A stretch of DNA of 64,000 nt from Amycolatopsis alba DSM 44262 (GCF_000384215.1 NZ_KB913032.1:6034588-6098587); one strand, 5' to 3'; shown: positions 51,925 to 62,662, counted from the first letter of the stretch. Notes: generated by a model from the letters alone, not told the origin. A program made the numbers and translations.

Positions 51925-52041
51925 TCGAACGCTGGCGTGTCGGGGCGGCATGTCCGGTACGGCCGGTACGCTCCCGGTGGTTGAGAAGACAGCCGTCTTC
52001 TGTTCGCGCGCCGGAAAACCGGTGAGGAAAGGTGGCTGTCC

Positions 52042-53268
52042 GTGTCCAACGCCGTGCGGCACGGCGAGCAGTCCCCACCTCGTAGACCCTCACCGCAGCT
52101 GGATCGCCTGCATGTCCTGCTGATCGAGGACGACGACGGCGACGCGCTCCTGGTCGAAGAGATGCTCGCGGACGCGGCCGAAACCCTCGAACGGGTCGTG
52201 CTCGACCGGGCGACCACCCTCGAACAGGCCCTCGCCCAGCCGATCACCGCCGACTGTGTGCTCCTGGACCTCCAGTTGCCGGACGCGACCGGCCTGACCG
52301 GCTTGACCCGGCTGCGGCAGCACGCGCCGTCGACGGCGGTGATCGTCCTGACCGGCCGCGAGGACGAGGCGCTCGGGGTGTCCGCGCTGGGGGCCGGCGC
52401 GCAGGACTACCTGGTCAAGCACCACGTCGACGGCCAGCTGCTGGCAAGGACCCTCCGCTACTCATGGGAACGCAGCCGGGCCGAACGCGTCGAGCAGCAA
52501 CTGCTCCAGCACCAGTTGCTGGCCAGGGAGAACGCGCGGCTCGAACGCGGACTGCTGCCGACCCCGCTGGTGACCGATCCCCGGCTCGGTCTCGTGGTGC
52601 GGTACCGGCCCGGCCGGAACGGGGCCCTGCTGGGCGGCGACTTCTACGACGCCGTCGAACTCCCCGATGGCACCCTGCAGCTGGTCATCGGCGACGTCTG
52701 CGGGCACGGCCCGGACGAGGCGGCGCTCGGGGTCGCGCTGCGGATCGCGTGGCGTTCGGTGGTGCTCGCCGGGCTGCCGATGGCGGAAACGCTGGCGATG
52801 GTGGAAAAGATGCTGCAGCACGAGGCATTGGGCCCGCTGTTCGCCACCGTCTGCATGATCACCGTCGCTCCGGACCGCCGGTCGCTGCGGATGAGCCTGG
52901 CCGGTCATCCGCAGCCGCTGCTGGTCGACGACTCGGGCGGCAGGCTGCTGTCCAGAGAGGCACTCGGCCCGCCGCTCGGAGTCGCGCCGGGCACCGGGTG
53001 GCGGGAGCTGACGGTGCCGATGGGGCCGCGATGGTCACTGCTGCTGTACACCGACGGCCTGTTCGAAGGGCGCGTCGAGGGCAGCGGGGAACGGGTCGGG
53101 CTGGAACGGATGGCCGCCGCCGCGGTGGACAGCCTGACCGCCGAGGGTGGCTCCGCCGCCGTGCTCGACCACCTGATCAGCGAGATGGACGTCCTGCACG
53201 GCGGGCCACTGGACGACGATGTCGCGCTTGCCCTGCTCACGTTCGACTCCGGGGAGCCGCCTCGATGA
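52042..53268 (+). CDS. Response regulator fused to PP2C (SpoIIE-type) phosphatase
   Basis: A 408-residue protein. An N-terminal receiver domain (about 22-145) has the phosphoacceptor Asp76 in LLDLQLP and the acidic pocket LIEDDDGD. A linker helix follows, then a SpoIIE/PP2C domain: GALLGGDFYDAV, VIGDVCGHGPDEAALG, AGHPQPLLV, LYTDGLFEG and GPLDDDVALAL. The Asp residues of GGDFYD, GDVCGHG, TDGL and DDD are the metal ligands. It should dephosphorylate an anti-sigma-factor antagonist when the receiver is activated. Its stop overlaps the histidine kinase ATG. Confidence 0.9.
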   Translation: MSNAVRHGEQSPPRRPSPQLDRLHVLLIEDDDGDALLVEEMLADAAETLERVVLDRATTLEQALAQPITADCVLLDLQLPDATGLTGLTRLRQHAPSTAVIVLTGREDEALGVSALGAGAQDYLVKHHVDGQLLARTLRYSWERSRAERVEQQLLQHQLLARENARLERGLLPTPLVTDPRLGLVVRYRPGRNGALLGGDFYDAVELPDGTLQLVIGDVCGHGPDEAALGVALRIAWRSVVLAGLPMAETLAMVEKMLQHEALGPLFATVCMITVAPDRRSLRMSLAGHPQPLLVDDSGGRLLSREALGPPLGVAPGTGWRELTVPMGPRWSLLLYTDGLFEGRVEGSGERVGLERMAAAAVDSLTAEGGSAAVLDHLISEMDVLHGGPLDDDVALALLTFDSGEPPR

Positions 53269-54788
53269 AGCCCGCTTGGTCGATCCGCCGCTGGGCGTCG
53301 CTGTCCGGGGTGATCGCCACCCTGCTGCTCGGCGGCGCGATCGTGGCCGGCTCGCTGGCCCTGACCAACCTCACCGATTCGCGCGCCAGGCTGCTGGACG
53401 TGACCGGTCCGCAGGTGCTGCAGTCCACCGCCCTCTCGACGGCGATGCTCGACCAGGAGACCGGCGTCCGCGGCTACCTCCTGGGCGGGCGGCCCGAGTT
53501 CCTGGAGCCGTACCGGGACGGGGTGAAGGCGCAGGACACGGCCGTCGCGGAGTTGCGGCGGCTCGGAGCCACCCCCGGTACCGCCACCGGTGACGACCTG
53601 GACCGGGTCCTGAACGCCGCCACGGCCTGGCGCCGGACGGTCATCGAACCCGTGCTCTCCGGCGTTCCCGCCACGGTCGCGCAGGTGGACGCGAGCAAAC
53701 CGCTGTTCGACGAAGTCCGCGGTTCCCTGGGCACGCTGCAGAGCCGTCTGGAGGTGGAACGGCTGGACGCGCGGGGGGACCTGTCGGCCTCGGCAGACGT
53801 CCTGCGCGTGATGCTCATCGTGATCGCGGTCCTGCTCTGCGCCGCGCTGGCACTGGTCTTCCTTGTCCTGCACCGGAAACTGATCAAGCCGATCCGGCGG
53901 CTCGCCACCGAGGTGCGTGACGTCGCCAGCGCCGACATCCACCGTGAGGTCCGCGGCTCGGGGCCCAAGGAGATGCGCGAGCTGGCGTCCGATGTGGAAT
54001 CGCTGCGCGCGCGGATCATCGCGGAGGTCACGGACCTGGAGCGCGCGCAGGAGACGATCGCCGTGCGGACACGGGAGCTGGAGCGGTCGAACTCGGATCT
54101 GGAGCAGTTCGCCTACGTCGCCTCGCACGACCTGCAGGAGCCGCTGCGGAAGGTGGCCAGCTTCTGCCAGCTGCTCCAGAAGCGGTACCAGGGGAAACTG
54201 GACGAACGCGGGGACCAGTACATCGGGTTCGCCGTCGACGGCGCGAAAAGGATGCAGGCGCTGATCAACGACCTGCTCGCCTTCTCCCGCGTCGGACGCC
54301 GTCCAGGGGAGAACGTCCTGCTGGAGACCGGGGACCTGCTGAACATCGCGCTGGGCAATCTCGAAGACGCCATCGCCGAGTCCGGCGCCCGGATCACGCA
54401 CGGGGAACTTCCCGCCGTCCTGGGGGAGAAGTCCCTGCTCACGGCGGTACTGCAGAATCTGGTCGGCAACGCGATCAAGTTCCGCGGGGAGGACCCGCCG
54501 GAGATCGACGTCTCCGCCGAGCGTGACGGCGAGGACTGGCGATTCTCCGTCACCGACAACGGAATCGGCATCAAGGACGAGTACGCCGAGCGGATCTTCG
54601 TGATCTTCCAACGACTGCACGGCCGTGGCGACTATCCGGGCACCGGGATCGGCCTCGCCCTGTGCCGCAAGATCGTCGAACACCACGGCGGGAGGATCTG
54701 GCTGGACACCACCGTCACAGCCGGGACCCGGTTCAGCTTCACCCTGCCCGTAGCCGAGAACCCCAGCGAAGAAAACGGAGAAGCATGA
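53265..54788 (+). CDS. Membrane histidine kinase with CHASE3-like sensor
   Basis: A 507-residue sensor kinase. Two membrane helices (about 14-34 and 180-203) flank a periplasmic CHASE3-like domain ([17 protein letters not shown]). A HAMP domain follows ([16 protein letters not shown]), then a coiled segment and the HisKA box [14 protein letters not shown] (His288), then N box [11 protein letters not shown]1 DNGIGI and G2 GTGIGLALC. It starts inside the stop of the phosphatase gene (ATGA), and the response regulator gene overlaps its stop the same way. Confidence 0.9.
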   Translation: MKPAWSIRRWASLSGVIATLLLGGAIVAGSLALTNLTDSRARLLDVTGPQVLQSTALSTAMLDQETGVRGYLLGGRPEFLEPYRDGVKAQDTAVAELRRLGATPGTATGDDLDRVLNAATAWRRTVIEPVLSGVPATVAQVDASKPLFDEVRGSLGTLQSRLEVERLDARGDLSASADVLRVMLIVIAVLLCAALALVFLVLHRKLIKPIRRLATEVRDVASADIHREVRGSGPKEMRELASDVESLRARIIAEVTDLERAQETIAVRTRELERSNSDLEQFAYVASHDLQEPLRKVASFCQLLQKRYQGKLDERGDQYIGFAVDGAKRMQALINDLLAFSRVGRRPGENVLLETGDLLNIALGNLEDAIAESGARITHGELPAVLGEKSLLTAVLQNLVGNAIKFRGEDPPEIDVSAERDGEDWRFSVTDNGIGIKDEYAERIFVIFQRLHGRGDYPGTGIGLALCRKIVEHHGGRIWLDTTVTAGTRFSFTLPVAENPSEENGEA

Positions 54789-55222
54789 CAGACTCCCTGG
54801 AACCGATCCACATCCTGCTGGTCGAGGACGACCCCGGCGACGTCCTCATGACGCAGGAGGCGTTCGAGCACCACAAGATCCGCAACACCCTTTCGGTCGT
54901 TTCCGACGGCGAGCAGGCTCTGCAGTTCCTGCGCCGGGAAGCGCCGTACGAGGACGCGGAACGGCCGGGGCTGATCCTGCTCGACCTGAACCTGCCCCGC
55001 AAGGACGGTCGCGAGGTGCTCAGCGAGGTCAAGGCGTCACCGGAACTGCGCAGCATCCCCGTGGTCGTGCTCACCACGTCCGAGGCCGAAGAGGACATCC
55101 TCCGCAGCTACGACCTCCACGCCAACGCCTACGTCACCAAACCGGTCGACTTCGACCGGTTCATCGACGTGGTCCGGCAGATCGACAACTTCTTCGTCAC
55201 CGTGGTGAAGCTTCCCCGCTGA
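54785..55222 (+). CDS. Single-domain response regulator (Rcp1-like)
   Basis: A 145-residue CheY-like protein. The acidic pocket is [10 protein letters not shown], the phosphoacceptor is Asp67 in [12 protein letters not shown], and the signalling residues are in VVLTTSE and YVTKPVD. The build is that of response regulators paired with phytochrome-like histidine kinases. It is the third gene of a coupled three-gene operon and probably receives phosphate from the histidine kinase encoded just upstream. It has no output domain. Confidence 0.9.
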   Translation: MTDSLEPIHILLVEDDPGDVLMTQEAFEHHKIRNTLSVVSDGEQALQFLRREAPYEDAERPGLILLDLNLPRKDGREVLSEVKASPELRSIPVVVLTTSEAEEDILRSYDLHANAYVTKPVDFDRFIDVVRQIDNFFVTVVKLPR

Positions 55223-55224
55223 CC

Positions 55225-56127
55225 TCAGGGGAAGCGGATCACGGTGATCCCGGCCAGCACGAAGAACACCAGCACCACCAGGGTTCCGCTGTGCCCGCCG
55301 GACGAACTGGTCACGACCTGCTCGACAGCGCCGGTCAGCCGCACACCGCAGTCCGCGACGACGGTGTGCCTGCCCGCCTCGATCCGGGTGAACTCGACTG
55401 CCGTGGTGAAGGCCCCGGTGCTGTCGGCGTAGGCATGGCCGACGCTGTCGCCGTTCGAAGTCAGGTTGACGGGCTCACCGGGCGCACAACCCTTGCCGGT
55501 CGCGGACAGCTTGTCGCCCGGCTGCACACTCGGCCGGTCGAGGATCAGTTCGTCCGGCTTCGGCGGGGTGCTGCTCGACGAGGGGACGTCCGTCGGCGGG
55601 GGAGTGTCCGTTGTGGACGACGGCGGCGGTGTGGTCGTGGTGGGTGTCGTCGTCGTGGTGACCGGGGTGGTCGGCGTGGTGGTCGTCCCCGGCCTGGTCG
55701 GCGTGGTCACCGGGACGGTCGGCTTCGTCGTCGGGGGCACCTTCGTGGTCGGCGGCGGCGTGGTCACGGTCCCGGTCACGCTGTACACCGCGCTCCCGGT
55801 CAGCGGCCCGCCGGTCCGCGCGTTCGTGCAGGTGCCCGACACGGTGTGGCCACCGGGTGTCGCGTTGCCGGGGACCGTCGCCCCCACCTGTCCACTGGGG
55901 GCACTGACCGAAGTGATGGCCGCGCCTTCCCAGGTGAAAGAAATCGGTCCTTTGCACGGGGAGAAATTCCAGGAAATGGTAAAAGAACTCCCGGCGGGGC
56001 CGCTCGAAGGTTTCAAACCAACCGTCGATTGATAAGGGGACTGTTGCGCGTTGCCCGCTCCCACCTGGGAAAGCAGGAACAACAACCCGGTCACGGTGCC
56101 GAATATCAGGCGAACCACGATACGCAT
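55225..56127 (-). CDS. Surface protein with Thr/Pro linker and C-terminal membrane anchor
   Basis: A 300-residue exported protein. The signal peptide (VVRLIFGTVTGLLFLLSQVG) is followed by an Ig-like beta domain (STVGLKPSSGPAGSSFTISW), a linker of about 75 Thr/Pro residues, a second beta domain with two Cys (GKGCAPGEP and VADCGVRL) and a C-terminal hydrophobic segment (GTLVVLVFFVLAGITVI). The ATG at 56127 follows GAGAGGGA. No known function. It is divergent from the membrane protein gene at 56204. Confidence 0.7.
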   Translation of the reverse strand: MRIVVRLIFGTVTGLLFLLSQVGAGNAQQSPYQSTVGLKPSSGPAGSSFTISWNFSPCKGPISFTWEGAAITSVSAPSGQVGATVPGNATPGGHTVSGTCTNARTGGPLTGSAVYSVTGTVTTPPPTTKVPPTTKPTVPVTTPTRPGTTTTPTTPVTTTTTPTTTTPPPSSTTDTPPPTDVPSSSSTPPKPDELILDRPSVQPGDKLSATGKGCAPGEPVNLTSNGDSVGHAYADSTGAFTTAVEFTRIEAGRHTVVADCGVRLTGAVEQVVTSSSGGHSGTLVVLVFFVLAGITVIRFP

Positions 56128-56203
56128 TGGGACGTCCCTCTCCGGTAAGTACTCGCTGTAGCATTCCGGACCAGTCGGATTACGCAAACAGGGGATACGC
56201 AAA

Positions 56204-57010
56204 ATGGGACGTGTCATCGCGGCAGGGGTTGCGTTGGGTCTGTGCGCGGTCCTCTCGGTCTCGCCACCGGCCACTGCGGACAGTGGCGGTGGTGTCGACA
56301 GTGCCGGAAATGGAAGGCTCGACCTGGCGGTCACCCTCGACGACCGGCCGATCGGCAACGCCACGGTCATGATCGACCCGGCGAAGCAGATCGAACTCAC
56401 CGTCACGGCGACCAACAGCGGCGGCACGGCGGTCAAGGTCCGCAGCGTGCGGGTGTCCGGCGTCGCGCTCGCCCTCACCTTCTTCGCCTACGACACCACG
56501 GCACCGTTCGAGGTCCCCGCGCACAGCCGGGTCACCAGGACCTTCGTGCTGGACATGGCCGACCTCTCCGGCCAGGCGATCGGGCTGCTGCCGTCCACCG
56601 TCGAACTGCTGGACGCGCAGCGCGGCACGCTCGGGGAGGCCTCCACGGTCGCCGACATCCGCGGGTCCTTCTGGTCCGTCTACGGCGCCTTCGGTCTCGC
56701 GATGCTCGTGCTCACCGTGCTGGCCTGGCTGACCGCGTTGCTCGCGCTCGCCCGCCATCGCCTGCCCGCCAACCGCTGGCGCCGCGGCCTGCGCTTCCTG
56801 CCCGCCGGATTCGGCACCGGGCTCGTCGCCGTCGTCTCGCTGTCCGTGCTGCGGCTCGTCCCGCCGGAGCCGGCGATCGAGATCCCGGTGGTGCTCGGCG
56901 CCGCCGTCATCGCGTTCCTGCTCGGCTACCTGACGCCGCATCCGGCGCCAGGGCCCGACAGCGGCGAGACGGTCCGCCTTTCCGGCGACACCAGGGAATT
57001 CAACCGATGA
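56204..57010 (+). CDS. Membrane protein with extracellular domain, coupled to a kinase
   Basis: A 268-residue protein. The signal peptide (VIAAGVALGLCAVLSVSPPATA) precedes an extracellular beta domain of about 130 residues (LDLAVTLDDRPIGNATVMID). Three membrane helices follow (about 157-180, 199-215 and 220-240) and a short charged tail. The stop overlaps the ATG of the next gene, a Ser/Thr kinase that also has membrane helices, so the two are likely one sensory unit. No family is recognised. Confidence 0.65.
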   Translation: MGRVIAAGVALGLCAVLSVSPPATADSGGGVDSAGNGRLDLAVTLDDRPIGNATVMIDPAKQIELTVTATNSGGTAVKVRSVRVSGVALALTFFAYDTTAPFEVPAHSRVTRTFVLDMADLSGQAIGLLPSTVELLDAQRGTLGEASTVADIRGSFWSVYGAFGLAMLVLTVLAWLTALLALARHRLPANRWRRGLRFLPAGFGTGLVAVVSLSVLRLVPPEPAIEIPVVLGAAVIAFLLGYLTPHPAPGPDSGETVRLSGDTREFNR

Positions 57011-58686
57011 GCGCACCCGCCGAGGTGGTCGCCGCGCTGCCGCAGTACGAGATCGGGACAGCGATCGGCCAGGGCGGGATGGGGGTCGTCTTCGCGGGCG
57101 TCCACCGTTCGCTGCGCCGCGACGTCGCCATCAAACAGCTGCCGTGGGACGTGCTGAACCACGCTGTCAGCAGTGAGCTCTTCGACCGTGAAGCGCGCGT
57201 GCTGGCCAGCCTCGACCACCCGCACATCGTGCCCGTGTACGACTACGTGCGCACCGGCCGCGAGCACCTGCTGGTGATGGAGCGCCTCGACGGCGGCACG
57301 GTGCACAGCCGTTTCCAAAGCGGTGGAGTCAGCGCCGAGCAGGCCTGTGCGATCGCGCTGGCGATGCTCGCCGGGCTCCACGCGGCACACGAAGCGGGCG
57401 TCCTGCATCTGGACGTCAAGCCGAAGAACCTGCTCTTCACCACGCAAGGCGTGATGAAGGTGGCCGACTTCGGCATCGCGAAGGTGATCAGCGAGGGCGC
57501 CACCCTCGTCACGCACGGCGGCGAAGTCCTCGGCACCCCCGCCTACATCGCGCCGGAGCAAGCGCTGGGCAACGCGCTGAGCCCGGCGGCCGACGTCTAC
57601 TCGGCGGGCACGGTGCTCTACGAACTGCTGTCCGGGAAGCTGCCGTTCGACAACACCCGTGGCGCGATCAGCATGATGCGCCAGCACATGTTCACCGATC
57701 CGCGCCCGATCGACGGCGTGCCCGCGCCGCTCGCCGCGGTCGTCATGCGCAGCCTCGCGCGCGAGCTCGGCTCCCGGTACCGCGACGCGGAGACCTTCGC
57801 GGCAGACCTCGCCTCGGCGGCGACCGCCGTCTACGGGCCGGGCTGGCTGGAACGCTCGCGGGTGCCGGTCCGCCACCTCACCCCACGGGTGATCACCGCG
57901 CTCAGCACCCCGGTCGCCGCGCCGGCTCCGGCAGGGGACGGCCCGACACGGCCGGTTCGCCGTCCCGCGCCGGATCCGACGCTTTCGGCCACCCGTGCGA
58001 CGTTCGAACCCGAAGCCGGCAGGCGTCCCGGTCCGGTGCTCTGGTTCCGGCTGGCCGCGGCGGCCGCCGCCATCGTGCTCGTGGTGCTCGCGCTGCTCAA
58101 TCCGGAGCGGCAGCCACACGAGCCGTCGCTCCTGGCTGTCGACCTCATGGTCGTTTCGTCGTCGCCGGAAGTGGATCTCAGCAAGACGTTCACCCTGACG
58201 GGCAAGGGGACTCCTGCGCAAGTCAGCCTCGGCCTGACAGCCGGGGGGATCCCCTTGGGGTCCGCCACGGCGACACCCAAGGTCGAGGGCGGCTCTTACA
58301 GCGCCGATCTCCGTTTTCCTGGGCTCACCCGGTGGATCGTCGGTGGTGCCGTCACCGCGACGGTGACGGCCGACGGCGTCACCGAGACGTTCACGCTGCT
58401 CACCCGGCAGCATCCGCTCGCGAGCGCGCTCGGCGCGGGCAGCCTGATCCTGGCGCTGTTCGCCTTGGCGTACCTGGAATCCGGGCTGCGGACCATCCGG
58501 AACGGCCATCGCTGGCGGGGCGCGCTCGTCGGCGGGCCGGTGCTCGGCCTGCTGTTCGGCGCGGCGGCGTGGCTGTGCGTCTCGGTGCTGCGGGTGCACG
58601 AACCCGCGATGCTGTTCGGTATCGGCTGCTCGATCGCGGGTGCGGTGGCGACGGGTTTCGTGGTCGCGGCCGCCCGCGCTCGCTGA
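57007..58686 (+). CDS. Ser/Thr protein kinase with altered HRD motif and multiple membrane helices
   Basis: A 559-residue kinase. The glycine loop is GQGGMGVV and the Lys is Lys43. The catalytic loop reads HLDVKPKN (134-141) instead of HRD, so the Arg of the RD motif is Leu135; DFG (154-156) and APEQ are present. The Asp136, Lys138 and Asn141 needed for catalysis remain. A Pro/Ala linker, one membrane helix near 345-365, an extracellular beta domain of about 100 residues and three more helices follow. Loss of the RD Arg is seen in kinases that do not rely on activation-loop phosphorylation. Confidence 0.85.
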   Translation: MSAPAEVVAALPQYEIGTAIGQGGMGVVFAGVHRSLRRDVAIKQLPWDVLNHAVSSELFDREARVLASLDHPHIVPVYDYVRTGREHLLVMERLDGGTVHSRFQSGGVSAEQACAIALAMLAGLHAAHEAGVLHLDVKPKNLLFTTQGVMKVADFGIAKVISEGATLVTHGGEVLGTPAYIAPEQALGNALSPAADVYSAGTVLYELLSGKLPFDNTRGAISMMRQHMFTDPRPIDGVPAPLAAVVMRSLARELGSRYRDAETFAADLASAATAVYGPGWLERSRVPVRHLTPRVITALSTPVAAPAPAGDGPTRPVRRPAPDPTLSATRATFEPEAGRRPGPVLWFRLAAAAAAIVLVVLALLNPERQPHEPSLLAVDLMVVSSSPEVDLSKTFTLTGKGTPAQVSLGLTAGGIPLGSATATPKVEGGSYSADLRFPGLTRWIVGGAVTATVTADGVTETFTLLTRQHPLASALGAGSLILALFALAYLESGLRTIRNGHRWRGALVGGPVLGLLFGAAAWLCVSVLRVHEPAMLFGIGCSIAGAVATGFVVAAARAR

Positions 58687-58729
58687 ACCCACGGGGGCGG
58701 CCCGTCGCACGGACCGCCCCGGTCCGGGA

Positions 58730-59512
58730 TCAGGACTTGCGATGCTTGCCCTCGTCGTCCGTGACCTCGAACTGCTCCTTGCGGACCTTGCCGGAGACAG
58801 TCTGCTCCTCGGTGACGGTCTCGGTCTTGAGCCTCGCCCGCTCGACCGCGACGGTTTCCTTGTTCACCACCGGTTTCTCGGCGTGCAGCACGACTTCCTG
58901 CTCGTCCTCGGCGATCTCGGCCGTCCCGCCGGAGGCGCCGGTGATCGGCTCCCGTTCGATGCGCACCTCTTCGTGGCTGACCGGCACGGTCACCTGCTGT
59001 TCCTCGGTGACGACGTACTTGCGCAGGCGGACATGGCCGGTCTCGACCTGCTCGGTGCCGACGTTCAGCCGCTCCTCGGAGCGCGTCATCGTGTGCTCGG
59101 CGTCCCGGTCGGACTTCCCGGCGGCGGCGTCCGTCCCGGCCTTGCCTCGGCCGGTGCCCTGTGCCCGGTCGTCCATCCGCCCGTCCGGCGAGGTCCTCGG
59201 CATCGGCAGCCCGTAGTGCTCGTACAGCCGGGCGCTCTCTTCCCTGGACAGGTGGCCGTCGGCGTCGATGCGGGGCGCGTCGGAGACGGCGTCCTTGTCG
59301 ACACGGACGTGCACGCCGTCCCGGTCGGCGTGGGCGCCCGAGAGCGGCACGAAACTCTCCTTGGAGCCGAACAGGCCCGTTTTGACCGTGATCCATTCCG
59401 GCTGGTGCGTCGCGTCGGCGAGGTAGACGTTGCCGACCTTTCCGAGCTTGTTGCCGGTCGGGTCGACCACGGCACTGTCGATGAGTTCCTGCGGCTGCAT
59501 GGTCTTCGCCAT
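58730..59512 (-). CDS. PRC-barrel / DUF2382 stress protein
   Basis: A 260-residue protein. An N-terminal PRC-barrel region (about residues 8-75: DSAVVDPTGNKLGKVGNVYL, EWITVKTGLFG) is joined by a Gly/Asp-rich link to a C-terminal DUF2382/YsnF domain (SEERLNVGTEQVETGHVRLR, then VPVSHEEVRIEREP and VRKEQFEV). Such proteins are common stress-induced surface or envelope proteins. The ATG at 59512 follows GAGGAG. Confidence 0.85.
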   Translation of the reverse strand: MAKTMQPQELIDSAVVDPTGNKLGKVGNVYLADATHQPEWITVKTGLFGSKESFVPLSGAHADRDGVHVRVDKDAVSDAPRIDADGHLSREESARLYEHYGLPMPRTSPDGRMDDRAQGTGRGKAGTDAAAGKSDRDAEHTMTRSEERLNVGTEQVETGHVRLRKYVVTEEQQVTVPVSHEEVRIEREPITGASGGTAEIAEDEQEVVLHAEKPVVNKETVAVERARLKTETVTEEQTVSGKVRKEQFEVTDDEGKHRKS

Positions 59513-59784
59513 CGGTCTTGCTCCTCTCGAACGATGCTGCTCCAGAAGGCCACCGTCTGCCGGGCCGGTGATCATGGCAACCGTCGTGGTGCACCCGTGG
59601 GGGACCCCGGAAAGTGCGGGTTTGGGGGCTGTGCGCACGGGCTAGGCCCGGCGTGTCGTCGCAGGTGGAAGCGGGTGCTCGCGGGGTGACCGGCCCGCAT
59701 GGGGGATGGCGCGAAGGTGTGGATCTCCGGCCTGCCGAAAATCGGATGCGCGGGCCTCGGGCTTGCCCTAACCTCGTGCCCGTG
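59513..59784. other. Divergent region before the ABC-F leader
   Basis: About 270 bases between the PRC-barrel gene and the ABC-F leader. TAACCT at 59769-59774 is a possible -10 element for the leader, which would start near 59781; an AAAAT stretch at 59738-59742 lies about where WhiB7-dependent promoters carry an AT-rich box. This is a weak pattern match. Confidence 0.35.
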
Positions 59785-59808
59785 ATGCAGCAAATGCTGT
59801 TCCTCTGA
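59785..59808 (+). CDS. Seven-codon leader peptide (MQQMLFL) of the ABC-F gene
   Basis: ATG at 59785 to TGA at 59806-59808. It lies right after a possible -10 element and may be leaderless. It is followed at once by a terminator-like hairpin and then by a resistance-type ABC-F gene, the layout of ribosome-mediated attenuation used by antibiotic-responsive ABC-F genes. Confidence 0.5.
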   Translation: MQQMLFL

Positions 59809-59809
59809 G

Positions 59810-59866
59810 GAACGACGCCTCCACCGGTATCCGCGAGCCGCGGGTACCGGGGTTCGTTCTTCCTGC
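59810..59866 (+). terminator. Attenuator hairpin ahead of the ABC-F gene
   Basis: A 12-bp stem with one G-U pair (59824-59835 with 59839-59850, 3-base loop) is extended by GAACGA/TCGTTC (59810-59815 with 59854-59859) and followed by TTCTTCC. It starts two bases after the leader stop codon, so a ribosome stalled on the leader would cover its left arm. Confidence 0.55.
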
Positions 59867-59894
59867 TCATCACTTCATCGGAGGCAGTTCTCTC

Positions 59895-61496
<1,602 letters not shown>

Positions 61497-61500
61497 GCCG

Positions 61501-62322
61501 TCAACCGCGGTGGGCGATGGTGTAGCGCACGGTCTGCGCCAGCACCACGCTCCCGTCGGGTTCGCGCAGCGGTTCGAGCTCGGCGAGCACGGCCTGGTGC
61601 ACGGCGTCGAGACGGTTTTCCGGGACCAGCTCCCAGAACATCCGCTGGCCCTGCGACCAGGACCAGTCGATCCAGTGCACGGGGTCGGCGAACTTCACCG
61701 GGCAGACACGTTCCACGGACGTGACGCCGGTGAAGCCCGCCGACTCCACGGCCTGGCCGAAGCTCTCGACGGTGGCGAACAGACTGGCCCTGATGGTCAG
61801 GGTCCAGGCCAGTTCCGGCGGTACGAACGGTTTGAACACCTCCCGCACGGCCGCCCATCGGGGATCGTCGGCGCCGAACGTGGTCACCCCCGCCCGGCCG
61901 CCGGGCTTGAGCAGGCGGTGCCACGACCGCAGCGCGGCGACCGGATCCGGCAGGAAGAACACCACGAAGGACGCGAGGAGCGCGTCGAAGGAGGCGTCGG
62001 CCAGCGTCGGTTCTTGGGCGTCCATAAGGGAAACCGAGGCGTTGACCCCGCGGGCCTCGATGTCTTTCGCGGTGCGGCGGATCATCTCGGCGGAAAGGTC
62101 GATGCCCAGCACCGATCCACCCGCGCCGACCCGTTCGGCCGCCGGGAACAGCACCGCGCCGCGTCCGCAACCCACGTCCAGCACCTGCTCACCGGGCACG
62201 AGGTCGACCCGGTCGAGCAGTTCCTCGGCGAACACGCCGAAGAAGTCGACGCCGAGGGCGTCGTAGGTCTCCGCCGTCCGGTCGAACAGCAGCGCCATCG
62301 CCTGCCGGGTGTCCGTGCTCAT
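61501..62322 (-). CDS. SAM-dependent methyltransferase, class I
   Basis: A 273-residue protein with the UbiE/Methyltransf_11 fold. SAM motif I is VLDVGCGRGAVLFPAAERVG, motif II region GIDLSAEMI, and a later DALLASFVVFFLPDP. The C-terminal part (about 150-273, with WSWSQGQRMFW) is the substrate side. It is convergent with the ABC-F gene, four bases apart. The substrate is unknown; a small natural product or lipid is possible. Confidence 0.85.
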   Translation of the reverse strand: MSTDTRQAMALLFDRTAETYDALGVDFFGVFAEELLDRVDLVPGEQVLDVGCGRGAVLFPAAERVGAGGSVLGIDLSAEMIRRTAKDIEARGVNASVSLMDAQEPTLADASFDALLASFVVFFLPDPVAALRSWHRLLKPGGRAGVTTFGADDPRWAAVREVFKPFVPPELAWTLTIRASLFATVESFGQAVESAGFTGVTSVERVCPVKFADPVHWIDWSWSQGQRMFWELVPENRLDAVHQAVLAELEPLREPDGSVVLAQTVRYTIAHRG

Positions 62323-62449
62323 GCGCAGGACGATGACCCGGCGAAAACGGTGTTGTCAAACGAAGACGCGGGATTTGTCACGGTGCTCCGGTCGTGAGCT
62401 TCAGGAATTCGCGCCGAGATGTCAAAGATGCTCAAGGCCCTTGTGGGAA

Positions 62450-62504
62450 GTCCGTGAGGGCCTCCTTGAGGGACTCAGAGTCCCTCAAGGAGGCCCTCAC
62501 GGAC
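62450..62504. repeat. Dispersed palindrome, second sequence family
   Basis: Arms at 62450-62475 and 62479-62504 are exact 26-bp reverse complements around a 3-base loop. A single half-copy (GAGTCCCTCAAGGAGGC and flank) recurs at about 62623-62652. It lies between the methyltransferase start and the DUF218 gene end. Confidence 0.9.
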
Positions 62505-62544
62505 AGCCGACCGCCTGCGACCACGATACGTTTGGTCCCAAGGT

Positions 62545-62597
62545 GTTGCGAAAGCCACTTTCGCAACCTCCAGCCTTGGCAAAGTGGCTTTCGCAAC
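62545..62597. repeat. Variant of the 26-bp-arm palindrome
   Basis: Arms at 62545-62561 and 62581-62597 (17 bp, GTTGCGAAAGCCACTTT) are exact reverse complements with a 19-base loop. The core GCGAAAGCCACTTT is shared with the palindromes at 23541 and 49597, so it belongs to the same dispersed family. Confidence 0.85.
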
Positions 62598-62662
62598 GTC
62601 GCCTGCCTGGCCGCACCGGTCGTGAGTCCCTCAAGGAGGCCTTCACGGACAGCCGAAAGGCT

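Noticed and set aside
62331..62359. Promoter with perfect TTGACA for the methyltransferase gene (minus strand)
   Set aside because: The -35 match is good, but the hexamer at the right distance (TCATCG) is poor and the leader would be about three bases; not convincing.
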